49,435 nt of DNA, from positions 1-49,435 of the forward strand of contig CAUDNR010004181.1 in the NCBI GenBank assembly GCA_958430865.1, given 5' to 3'. The notes under the pieces are model-generated. The model was not told the DNA's origin. It worked only from the letters and a program-made list of their open reading frames with translations, and did no database searches. Both the position numbers and the translations under genes were made by a program. Shown one piece after another: positions 8,832 to 20,077 of the stretch (within the stretch, counting starts at the first letter, position 1; every line of letters starts with the position of its first letter). Source of the stretch: Entrophospora sp. SA101 (taxonomy: Eukaryota; Glomeromycota; Glomeromycetes; Entrophosporales; Entrophosporaceae).

Positions 8832-11085
8832 CAGTTGTACCTGTCTATTTGCATAACGTATATTTGCATAATCTGTCTATTTGCATAAGATAGCCTGGTC
8901 CCATGTTAGGACCTATGAGCTGTTTGCATAACGTGAACATGCATATGCATCAAAAACAGTTCTGATTCTACTATATCCCACAAACATATATATGCATAGA
9001 TTGACATGTGTTACTTGTAAATTAATTTTTATTTTATAAATTATTATTTTCAAAAAAACAATCTAGAGTACTTTGTTCCAAGGAATCATTATAAATTTTT
9101 TCATTGTATTTTTTACACTAGTTAATTTTTTAATCTCATCTGGACAGTCTTTATGTTGCTGCAACAAGCAAGTCATAACTTTTTCTAAAGCTTCTAATCT
9201 TTCCTTAATAGGAATAGCAGGTAACTCACTTTCTTCATCACTATCTTCTTCCTCATTCTGATTTTCATCATTGTTTTCCTCCTGAACTAAACAAATAATT
9301 GATGCATCATCTAAAGGCTCTCTGTTTCACTTTCTTCAACAGGGTTTAAAAAATTTTCTGTTGTAATAGGATTTCTATATCTATAAAAGAGTAATAGCAT
9401 TAACATCAAGAATAATAAAAAACCATATTTTAAATACTTACTTTAAGGCCACAACACCCCTCTCTATGTCAGCAACTAATTCATTATCACTTTCTTGCTC
9501 TATTTCTTCTTCATTACTAAAATTAATAATACCTGTATGTCTCCAACAATTAACAATGGTATTGACTGTAACACCATCTGTCCAAGCAAATTTAATGAAT
9601 TTTATAGCCTCTAAAACATTAAGTCTAGAGGTATCATGTGGATTGTCCTCAAACTTTTTAAGATAATGAACAAACTTATGACAATAATGTTTTTTGAAAG
9701 AGGCAATGATTCCAGCATCGCAAGGTTGAAGCTTTGATGTGCAATTAGGTGGTAAGAACTTAACCTGTGTATTTTGCAATTCCATTCCTCTAACTATATG
9801 ACAGGGTGCATTGTCAAGTAGCAACAACACTCTTCTACCATTCATTCTTTCATCAAATTGTTTTAACATCTACAGTTAAAGCATTTTATAAATAGTAATT
9901 CATAAAGCAAACTATCAATTGTGAATATACTTGTATACTACTTAATCTTGAAACAAAACTGCTGTCATCCATGCTTTACCATTTGCTCTATAGACAACTC
10001 CAAGACTATTCATAATGATTTTTCCTATACATAGGGGTTTTAAAGATTTTCCAATAATAAGTGTTTCTAGTTTATCAGCTCCATCAGCATTACAGCAAAG
10101 TACAACAATCAAATGTTGTTTATCCTTTTTTTTTACCCTCAAGTTGTTTGATTGCTAAAGTTTTATCAGGTTCAAGTCTATGGTCATTAAATTTCATTAG
10201 AATTTATTAATATTTTAAGTATGTATAGTTTAGTATTATACTTGCTGAAAGAACAACCCAGTTTCATCCATGTTATATAGATCTTCAGATTTAAAGGTGC
10301 TAATGACTGTTTTCAGATCAGGAAAGGTATTTTCAATTGCACTAATATCAGCTGAACCACTTTCTCCATGTAATTGGTATCTTTTCAAATTGTTTCTACA
10401 AGTGTGATAATGTGTTATTGATAAGGTTAATAATCCTAGTTCAATATAATACAGAAACATACTTATTCTTAAAGCTTTGAAGTCACCCAGTGGAAAATGA
10501 CAATGTATCATCAGGTATATTAAGCATCTTTGCAAATGTTTTAGCTTTTTCAATTAAGATTAGGTCTGTTAAAAGAATGTGACCTTGTGAATGCAAACAC
10601 CATTCTTGGAATGCATGTTCAAGTTCAGGCTACTTCACACTACACGTTTTTTTTGCTGTGGGTTTGCTTCATTGTTTAAATACTCAGATGAACGTTTTAA
10701 TGTTCAAGAGATAGTTGCTTGATCAACCTTTGCACCAAGTTCTTGTTCACACCAAGCAGTTAATTCTTTTGAGTGATTGTTGGAACATTTTGCTTTTTTA
10801 AACAAATTTGATGGTGTTGTTCATTGTTTAAAGTAACCTTTTTCATTGTTAGTAATGTGATGATGACAATATCTATGTGAGTAAATTTAACACTTTATAA
10901 TTATAAAAATTATTCTAAATGTCAATATCACGAATGATTGTGACGCGTGTTCATTTATAATTTATTCCACGTGACTTTACATTAGATAAACACGTGATAA
11001 CGTGAATATGCATATTCTGTCTGTTTGCATACATTTGCATACAAACTCATATACTCAAAAGTATGCAAATAGACAGGTACAACTG
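8832..11085 (-). mobile_element. Pogo/Tigger-type DNA transposon, both ends present (copy 1)
   Basis: The left end CAGTTGTACCTGTCTATTTG (continuing CATA) is matched perfectly by its reverse complement at 11062-11085, giving a 24-bp terminal inverted repeat. TA dinucleotides flank both sides (8830-8831 and 11086-11087), the target duplication of the Tc1/mariner-pogo group. The terminal TCTRTTTGCATA word recurs just inside both ends (about 8874 and 11016-11035), suggesting extra transposase-binding sites. The element is 2,254 bp and carries one decayed transposase gene on the minus strand. Confidence 0.9.
9063..10846 (-). pseudogene. Pogo/Tigger transposase (CENP-B HTH + DDE), decayed (copy 1)
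   Basis: Reading from 10846 the pieces are: an N-terminal HTH region (TAWCEQELGAKVDQATIS ... SEYLNNEANPQQKKR), a CENP-B-type segment (EKAKTFAKMLNIPDDTLSFS), LHGESGSADISAIEN and YNMDETGLFF, and the DDE core. The core shows CNADGADKL (first Asp), LLLLDNAPCH (second Asp) and LPPNCTSKLQPCDAGIIASF (third acidic residue). After an intron-like GTAAGT at about 9438 the tail continues (EEEDSDEESELPAIPIKERL) to a stop at 9063-9065 with a frameshift near 9318. In-frame stops include TGA at 10483-10485, where copy 2 has TGG. Several frameshifts affect the N-terminal part, and the intron between 9942 and 9869 lacks a clean donor. The gene is dead in this copy. Confidence 0.8.
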
Positions 11086-11087
11086 TA

Positions 11088-12177
11088 CACCTACCTGCCA
11101 AAGATATTGACAATTTTGCAGATTGCTAGAATAAAATTTTTATTATCACAATTGCTTTTGTATACAGTGCAAGACACTTAGTCCTACAACTTTTATTGAT
11201 CTTGCTGATCCCCCAACTCCTCCAAAAATGGAATGCATGACCAAAAAAACAAGATGTATGAAGCTAAGACCTTTTTCTACCTTCATTTTGTTATATGTCA
11301 TGTGGAGGAATTAAGCTAAAAATGGGAATTGTAAGTGATTGGCATTATGAATGAATTTATAGATCTCAGCATAAGATCTATATCCAAGTTAAATGATTGC
11401 AATGAATGATTGCAGGATAAATGCATAAACAGGAAAAGGGATTTAATCAGGAAAGAAAACAGCGAGATAAGGAAAAAAAAGCAGTGGGACTGTGGTATAA
11501 AGCTAGCCAATGATGAGAATCAGAAACAGCATGCCCACAATCTGGAAATTATTAATGAGACCAAGCAATAGAGCTTGCATGAGCCGGCTCACAAGCCAGC
11601 TCATGAGGAGCTTTACCAAGCAATTAAAGATAGAAAATATTACCCTTACATCTTGGGATGGCTGCAATCAAGAATCTCTCATTAAATATTGTGACAATTT
11701 ACAGATAAAAATGGAAGAAGTGAAATTGCTCAAATCTACAATAAGGCCATTAAAGAAGGAGTTGGAATTGGCCCAAGAAAACTCATCTCTGAAAGTATCC
11801 AAAACCAAGACTCCCAAGACCAGGTTATCTGAAGTGGAGCATCTACTGAGAACCTCAAGACCAAATTATCTAAATTGGAGTGGAGCTGGTATCAAAAGAA
11901 TTGATAATACAATCTCTAGAAACTAAGTTATCATCAGAACCAGTCAAAATCAGTAGCAAGACAGATGAAAAAAAAAATACTGATTTCTAAAGATATCTCT
12001 CCAGGTAGTAAACCTATAAAAAATTTCTACACAAAAAATATATGGATACAACTGAAAAAATCAGCAACAACCCTTCCTCAAATATAGATAATAATTCTTC
12101 CCTTCATATAAACCCAGAGTCAGTAAAAATTAGTGCGAATGAGGTATCCATTTTTTAGTGGATGTATCTGCTGAATG
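11088..12177 (+). pseudogene. Decayed coiled-coil ORF region (copy 1)
   Basis: No intact gene is seen. Short pieces look formerly coding, for example HEELYQAIKDRKYYPYILGW around 11600-11665 in one frame, LKKELELAQENSSLKVSKTK near 11750-11810, and KISSKTDEKKILISKD near 11950-12000. Heptad-like Leu/Lys spacing suggests a coiled coil. Frame changes every 100-300 bases, and an A-run near 11970 differs in length between the two copies. The family is not recognised. Confidence 0.4.
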
Positions 12178-12270
12178 ATTATTCACCAATTATCTAGTTA
12201 ATTGGGTGCTGAAAATTTTTCATTAATTAATCAGGTGTTGAAAATTTTCACTAAATAATTGGTGAATAAT
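12178..12270. repeat. Short inverted-repeat (MITE-like) unit (copy 1)
   Basis: ATTATTCACCAATTAT at 12178-12193 is the exact reverse complement of ATAATTGGTGAATAAT at 12255-12270. Inside are two near-repeats of GTGYTGAAAATTTT. No clear target-site duplication was found. The same unit is at 23290-23382. Confidence 0.6.
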
Positions 12271-12388
12271 TGATGGTACAGAATATAAAAAATAAAAATA
12301 TCATTGAATTGCAATTACACAAAGAAGTTTAGTAATAGCCTATTCATCCTGATCCACATAATTGAAATTTCTTTGTTATCATCAATTA

Positions 12389-12398
12389 NNNNNNNNNN
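12389..12398. other. Assembly gap (10 Ns)
   Basis: Ten Ns lie exactly between the end of copy 1 and the start of copy 2 of the 11.5-kb repeat. The gap length is probably nominal. Confidence 0.98.
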
Positions 12399-12698
12399 AA
12401 AAAAGTAAGAATAAATAGTTATTCAATATAAATTTTAAATTTTATAAATAGTTATTCAAATTTTAAAATTTTTTTCATTAAAAAATTTTTTTGGTGATGA
12501 TCAACAAATGTGCGCATTTTTTATGTAACACACGCGCCCGCACACAATTTCACACACTGGACACAAATATAAATGTGAATTGTATTATATACGCGTTTAT
12601 TAAAATTTTTTTTGGCAATGATATTCAAGCCAATAAGATTCGATTTTTGTGTGATATTTCGAAGGGAGTTCATCACAAAAATTAGCCAATGAAATCAA

Positions 12699-13346
12699 AT
12701 GTCCACTATGCTTGCAAATAAACAATCCTCATTTAAAGAAACATTTCATGCAAAAAAAGGATACCCTTACACTCCCTCTGACCTAGAGCACTTGACTAAT
12801 AAGACTGCATTGTTTTTGCTAGATTATTTTCACCAAGTCTTCCAAAATATCAATGCTATCACCAGTACAACAAATAGCAAAAGCAAAAGCAAAAGGCAAG
12901 GAAAAAAGAAAAAGATAAATATAAAATACTAACTTGCTGTTTTAAACAAAGAGGTTGAAGTAAGATGCTTACCAACAGGTTACAGCGCTGGATTCCCTCC
13001 CTCGCCAGGTCTTTGTGATGATTGCCATAAAATTTTAGATGAAAATGGTGCTGGTACTGTATTGATTTGTGGTCATGGTTTTCACTGGCATTGCCATGGT
13101 AAAATGGAGTATACATGTTGACATTGTGAAGAGTACTATAAAAATGGAATAAACAAAAATGTTAGTTCATTTTTGCATAGACTTGAAAAAGGTGTTGACA
13201 CATTTACTGACAATGATGGAATTGAAGAAGTAGAAGAATCTCAAGAAGATTCAGAAGATAATATAGAAGTAGAACAACATTCACAAGAGAAACACAAAAT
13301 TGCATCCAATTTACAAGATGCATTAGATTACGTAGATAAATGGTAG
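12699..13346 (+). pseudogene. RING-like zinc-finger protein, broken (copy 2)
   Basis: Identical to the gene at 1156-1803, including the internal TAA (12930-12932) and the TGA at 13119-13121 inside the zinc-finger motif. Shared inactivating stops mean the gene was dead before the segment was duplicated, or that both are alleles of one dead locus. Confidence 0.6.
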
Positions 13347-13934
13347 CAAATTAATAATAACATATGTTTGAAAATTTATATTTTGTTAATTTACCTTTGA
13401 AATCAATAGCTTTCTTTGTTAAAAAATAAATATATACATGAATTAGTACTCCATACTTCTTATTCATCTATATACTCATAAATTTTTATAAAATATCTAG
13501 TTAATTAATGTCATGTAATCATAATATTCACATTAATTTTTTATGTCACTGATTCATAAACAACTTATCTTAGGCTGAGAGCCATTTCCAAATTGTTCAC
13601 ACATTCACTGATTTAAGATAATTAACCAATGTATTCTTCATGTTTCTGCTTTATCTAATACTTATTTAATATAAAAATTGCTTATAAGGTAAACTCCTTC
13701 AAACACTTGATCTGGAAATTTCAAAAAGTTGACGAAAGTATAAAGAACAATATTAATAATAAATAAAAAAAATTTCTAAAATGCAATCAGGTGAATGATT
13801 AATTTTCATATATATTTTATTGTAAAAATTAATATAAATATTTGTGTAACATTTGTGGTCAAATTCAGACTTCCACTATACTTTTGTTGCAAGCATGCCC
13901 CATATATATATTCCAGGATAATGAGAGTTTAATA

Positions 13935-16093
13935 TTAAATATTTTCATCTGAGGAGTAATCAATTCTCCAAATCCTTAAAGATGCATCATCTGAACAAGA
14001 AGCAATCTAAAAAAAAAAATAAAACAAATTTTTAAAATATTTTTTTTTTTAAAAAAAACCCCCATTGTGATGAATATGAATCTTACTATATCAAAGTCTT
14101 TTGACCAACTTAAACTTGTGACTTCATTATCATGACCTTTCAATACAATTGGACTCACATCAGGATAATCTACTTCCCAAATATATATATTCTTGTCAGT
14201 TGATCCACAAGCAAGATATTGATCATTGGGTGAGATTGCCATCTTAACATAAAATGATGAACATCGAAATTCTGGAGCAGTGAATCGAGTTAATGGTTCA
14301 CCTAAATTCATTGAATCATACACATAAACACTAAAATAAAATACAATCAATATGTAAATAAATATATATATATACTTTGTAGTCATTGTTAAAAAAAGAC
14401 TTACTAATGATCGGTACTATTTGCATATAATTTTGAACCATCATTATCTATTAATAAGGCTGATATACCTGTTTTTTAAAATTAGATCTTCAAATTAATT
14501 TTTTAAAATTATATGGATAATGTAAAGAAGAAATCAGATTTCTTACCATGAGGACGTATTGCTGTAGCTCCACTAATTGATACTTGAACTGGGTTTGCAT
14601 TCCTTAGACCAGAATGTTTTCTCAAATCCCAATATTTTATAATACTATCAAGTGCTCCTGATGATGCCAATAAATTTTCATCATGTTTTAAAAATTGCAC
14701 TCCAGTAACACTACTTGTTGGTTTACTCCTTACAGGAAATGAGCAGGATTTTCTTCTCCTATGAGATTCTAATGAGTGTGCAAATTGTATGCTCATTGCA
14801 GGATTATAAAGCATTGCTCCAAAGTTTTGAAGCCCTACAGTCCTTATGTCCCAAATAAATATGTTACCATCTCTAGAAGCTGTTGACCATAAACATGGAT
14901 TCAAGGTACTATAGCTTATAGATTTAATACTACATGTATGTCCACATAATATTGCTTTAGGTTGCTGAGATTCTACATCCCATAAACGTGCTGTTTGATC
15001 ACCTGAGGCAGTAACCTTTAATTCAAAAAAATTAGATTTTTTGGGAATTTTCATTAATGGCTTTAATTATTAGCATTTCATGATTTTTATATTTAAAAGT
15101 ACCAAAGATTTATCATCATGGCTCCACATAATATCAAAGATTGCATTATCATGAGCACGGAATTCAATTCGAATCCGTTCTAAAAGTTAATTGATATTTT
15201 AAGATTATTATCAATTAATAATTGATACAAAAGATGTTATTATTGCTAATACTACTAATACCACTGCTATTATATATATTTTTTATTAATTACCAGTTTC
15301 AACTGTATTATCATATCTTGTATCAATTAATCCTACTGTTCCTTCTTCGTCAGCTACTGCCAGATATTTTTTTTCATGTGCAACTTTTTAATAATAAATA
15401 TTTAGTATTATAATTAAATAATTGAATTTGCTTTATCAAAATGACAATATTATTAAGTATATATACCATTAGTAAATGAACAAGCAAATGGTGCAATTAA
15501 TCCTTGTTCACCTGTGAATCTAAATGCATCCCTTTGATTATTTATAAAATCTTTCATTAAATAACGTGTTGATGCTTAATGTTAAAAATAATTGAATAAT
15601 CAAATATTATTAATATTATTAATATTATTAATATTATTTATTATAAATAAATAAATAACATACAATTCCATCTTTTTGATGCTTGAACACTATAACCTCT
15701 TGGGTTTCCATAAAGCTCTCTATTATATAGAGCTATTATTGTGTTCAATCCCATATAAGGTTTAACAGTCTTCTTAGTAAAAAAAGATATTTTATTCGCA
15801 TCTTTATTATTATCACTATTGTTGGTAAATGAATTTCTTTCGTGTAATGTTGGAAAGGAAGTTTGTATTTGAGGGATAAATAAATCGTGTCTTATTCTTT
15901 TCATTGGTGGTATTTCATTAATGTCAGGAACAGTTTCTTTGTTATAAAGGTTATTTTTGCTGCTGTTGTCAGCCCGAGATAATATATCTGTTAATGGAGT
16001 TCGTGGTGTTAAGTAAGAAAGAATACTATTATTATTGGCTTCAGCAGCATTTTTATATGATTGTCTTTTACGACGATGTATGTTTTCAGACAT
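13935..16093 (-). CDS. Cdt2/DTL-type WD40 protein (copy 2)
   Basis: Same eight-exon structure as 2382-4540, shifted by 11553 bases: exons 16093-15664, 15574-15467, 15383-15294, 15179-15103, 15015-14547, 14468-14405, 14330-14087, 14006-13935. It encodes the same 517-aa product as far as I compared. No stop or frame change was found, so if the duplication is real the fungus has two functional copies side by side; if it is an assembly duplicate there is one. Confidence 0.8.
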
Positions 16094-16337
16094 TTTGTTT
16101 TGCGTAAATTAGTGTTGGAACACTTGTAGATATAATTAATTCAACGCGTATTACGTTGTTATCCATTTTCTCGAAGTTTTATAAATTTTCTGTGGTAAGT
16201 GTCAAGGAGAATTTAATTAATTCGTGAAGGAAAGGATCTACATATTAATAGTAAAATTTCTGGATGACAAAGAATTTTTTTGATACATAATAATAATAAT
16301 AATATTTGGTCAGGGGAAAATAATAAAATCTAAAAAA
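16094..16337. promoter_or_regulatory. Divergent promoter with ACGCGT box (copy 2)
   Basis: Repeats the 244-base spacer of copy 1; the ACGCGT box is at 16144-16149, about 51 bases upstream of the Cdt2 start. Confidence 0.4.
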
Positions 16338-17699
16338 ATGAAGAATCATTTAATAATATTAATTTGTTTTATGATAATAAGTTCTTGTACTTTTAATACA
16401 ATATTATGTTCTCCTGATTTAGCTAGTGGAAAATATTTCGATAGGTAAAGAATTCATTAATGTCATTTATGATTAATTATTATTAAAATAATATTCCTCT
16501 TCTTGTTATCATAGAGTTATTACAATTGTTTTAGAAAATACTGATTATACTGAAGCAATTAAAGATAAATATTTATCATACTTGGTAATAATAATAATTT
16601 TTTGGGAAATTTAAATATTATATATATGTACGTATGTATGTATGTATGTATGAGAGAGATTTATTAATATACTAGAAACTCATTCATTCATATTATGAAA
16701 GGCAAATCAGGGAATTTTATTATCAAATTTTCATGGAGTTTGGCATCCTTCACAACCAAATTATATTGCAATGATCCGTGGTTCAAAAGGTGGTGTCGTA
16801 AGTAGAGTAATAATTTTATATGTGTTGTTTTAATATTTACGCAATTAATTAAATGATTAATATATTTAATAGATTACAAATTTTTTGCAAGATGTTAACG
16901 GCCCTTCACTTCCGGAACTATTGGAGGCAGGAGGGATTTCATGGAAAGCATATATTGAAAATTATCCTGGTAATTAATTAATAATCATTATTATAATAAT
17001 GACAGTAATGATAATATTAACAATATAGCAATTACATCATATTTATAGGTGGTGGATTTGTAGGAGAAGTGTCAGATGATAAATTATATTATCGTAAACA
17101 TAATCCTTTCATTTCAATGACCAATATTAGAACTAACCCATCACTAATTAGCAAAATTGTGAATGCTGATCAATTAATAAATGATTTATCGTCATCAAAC
17201 AATTCAATAATGATTCCTCAATATATATTTTATATGTATGTATTTAGTATATATTTACCTTATTTTTCATTTGTTTATTGGTGGGAAATTTGTTTTTATA
17301 TTAAGAATGTTATTAATTATAATTTTATTCCTTCACAACAAAAAAAGCCCTAATATTAATAATAGTGGATTGAATACAAACATGAGTTTTTCTAGTGATT
17401 ATTTGGAGAATCATTTAATGAACTTGATTAAACCTGTTCTATTAACAACCAAGACACTCTTACTAATAACTTACTCAGAATCCAAAAATTATTTTGATCT
17501 TAACCTTGTCAATTACAATCACATTTACACCGTACTTATTGGTCCTAATGTATTAAACCCTTATAAACATAAAGATGATCATAAATATAATCATTATAAT
17601 ATATTACCAACAATACAAAATAATTGGAATTTATCAAAATTGGGGACTGGAGAGGATCTAAATTTGACTCCTTTGGATGAATCTTTATTTAAAATATAA
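16338..17699 (+). CDS. Secreted phosphoesterase/acid-phosphatase family protein, altered catalytic residues (copy 2)
   Basis: Same six exons as 4785-6146 at offset 11553 (16338-16444, 16515-16584, 16702-16797, 16873-16969, 17049-17235, 17348-17699), 302 aa. It keeps the signal peptide, the ENTDYTEA and HPSQPNY motifs, and the same non-consensus NNSGLNT and YSE residues where the family normally has metal-binding NDGHDT and FDE. The frame is intact in both copies, so the active-site changes are not a single-copy sequencing error. Confidence 0.72.
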
Positions 17700-17787
17700 T
17701 ACATTAATTAAATTCTAATTTTAATAATTATTTTTCAAGTTTTTTTTTTAATTACAAATCATTTTTGTGTCACAGTCGACTCGAAAT

Positions 17788-20077
17788 ATGTTAAAAAAAT
17801 ATTCATTTTCAAAAAATAATAAAATCATGAAAACAAATATTTTATTATTCAACAAAAACACTGATAATGACACAGGTGCTATTAGTAAAAGAAATAATAG
17901 CAATGATTATATTGATGATGATTATAAAGATATCGAGAGAATAAAATTATTATTAAAATCATACTTGAATAACTATGATATTAAAGATGTTAATTCAAAA
18001 GTTCTAATCAACGAACCTTGGTATAATACAACTGATTTATTAATTATACCAAATAATAATAATAACAACAATAATAATTCATCATCATCATCATCTGATT
18101 TTCAAATAAATGATTATCATAGAAAAATTAAAAATTATGTTTATAATGAAGATGGTAAGTATTTAGGAATTGGATTCGGTGCAGAAATTTTTTGTGGATT
18201 ATCATCACCACAAACACATAATAACAATAATAGTGACCTTAAATTTTTTCTTGGTAATTATTGGAAAAAAAATTTATCATCATCTGTTAATGAAGATTTA
18301 TCATTAATTTTAAATACTGAAAATAATAAAAAAATCAAAATCAAAAAAACTAAAATTTTAAATTCAATTGGATATTTTGAAAATACTTCAAAGTATTCAA
18401 ATATTTCAACTATTGCATACATCAAAGAAAATGATGATGATGGCAAAAAGGAACCTGTGATTATTAAATACAATAATATTGGAAAATGCAAAGTTATATT
18501 GAGTGGAATAGATTTATTTAATAATGATTTATATTCATTTGATGATAGATTATTATTATTAAATTTAATATTTTCAGAACTTGGTCTAAAAACTTCTAAT
18601 AATAATAACAAACAACAACAACAACAGCAACAAAATGATTCGATTGAATTGAGTACTACATTATATTTGGCATCTTTAAGACCTTCATTGATTGATTTAT
18701 TGTTATACAATATTAAACCTTTATTGGATTCTTCTGGGAATTTAGAATTAATTAATAATGAAAAATTTCAATTAATTAGAAATATTAATGAGAAGAGTGA
18801 AAATGACAAAAAAATCATTATTTTATATAATGATGGTGATAATGATGACAAAGAAGTAAAATTTAAATATGACAATGATGAATTTTTCAATTTTAAAAAA
18901 TTTTTTAATATTCTTTGTAATGAAAGAAGTTTATTAAGTAAAGGTGACAACAATTTAGAATTTGGATCTATTTTATTATATGGTGAAGTAGTAACAAGTA
19001 CTCAAACAATACTTGAAAGGTATTTTATCTTCCTAAAAATTGCCAAAAATGATTAAATCCAATTAATAACTATTCTACCCCTTGTATATAGCAATCTCAA
19101 ATTGAAAAAGAAGTTACCAAATGGATTTATTTTTTTAACTAATCGGCAAATTCAAGGTCGTGGACGTGGTAAAAATACATGGATTTCACCACTTGGTTGT
19201 TTACAATTCTCTTTCACCTTGAATCATTATGACAATCCTACAACTTCTGCGTCCGTAGTGTTCATACAATATTTATTATCATTAGCTATAGTGGAATCCA
19301 TTAGAACCAAAGATGGTTATGAGGTAATTAGTTAATTATCATCAAGAATTTAATGATAATAAAAAGGTTTTCATTTTTTTTTTTTTTATGAAATGAAATG
19401 AATGAATGATACAGGAGATTCCGTTAAGACTTAAATGGCCAAATGACATTTATGCATTTATTGATGACAATGAATTTGTTAAAATAGGTGGTGTACTGGT
19501 AAATTCAAATTATATTAATAAAGAATATAAGCTGGTTATTGGTAAGTCACTGTTAAATTAATAAATAGGTTATTGTATTATATTATAATATATTCACATT
19601 AATAACTTACCCCAAGTCCTTTTAATATTTAATATAATTTTTTCGTTTTAGGATGTGGGCTTAATGTAAATAATCAATATCCAACAATTTCAATTAATCA
19701 ATTGATTGAGATTTACAATAAAAAAAACAAAAATGCTGAAGATTTGAAATTATTTTCACAAGAAGAACTTTTAGCTATGATAATTGTAAAATTTGAATAT
19801 TTTTATAAAGACTTTTGTAACTATGGCAAAGGATTTCGACCTTTCATTGATATTTATTATAAAAGATGGTTACATGAGTAAGTTACTGATATTAATAATA
19901 ATTTTATTACTTTTGTAAAAAATATTACTATTATTATAATTAAACTTTATTATTTCTGGTAGGAATCAAATTGTAACATTAGAAACTTATAATAACCAAA
20001 GAGCAAAAATAATTGGTATAACTGAAGATTTTGGATTTTTAAAGGCAATTTTGCATATGCATCAAAAACAGTTCTGA
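17788..20077 (+). CDS. BPL1: Biotin-protein ligase, C-terminally truncated by deletion (copy 2)
   Basis: Exons 17788-19019, 19092-19323, 19415-19541 and 19652-19877 match copy 1. Exon 5 begins at 19963 but leaves the gene at 20052, where the deletion joins it to the interior of the pogo element. The frame then reads eight foreign residues (LHMHQKQF, the first shared) to TGA at 20075-20077, giving about 643 aa instead of 688. GRGRGKN, KWPND and IGGVLV remain, but the C-terminal domain with TLQPDGNSFDMM and the native 3'UTR are gone. Activity is uncertain; the C-terminal domain helps ATP binding and substrate contact in known ligases. Confidence 0.75.

Larger units (their letters stand above)
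855..12388 (+). repeat. 11.5-kb direct duplication, copy 1
   Basis: Everything from 855 to the N gap recurs in the same order and orientation at 12399-23500. Offset is 11543-11544 near the left, 11553 after a 10-bp indel near 2070, and 11112-11113 after a 441-bp deletion in copy 2. Outside a tract in the transposon, differences are very few (for example A/G at 2031 versus 13574, and homopolymer length changes). Copy 1 runs directly into the gap, so its true right end is not seen. Confidence 0.95.

Noticed and set aside
9466..9666. 66-aa plus-strand ORF inside the pogo element
   Set aside because: Antisense shadow of the transposase DDE-containing exon.
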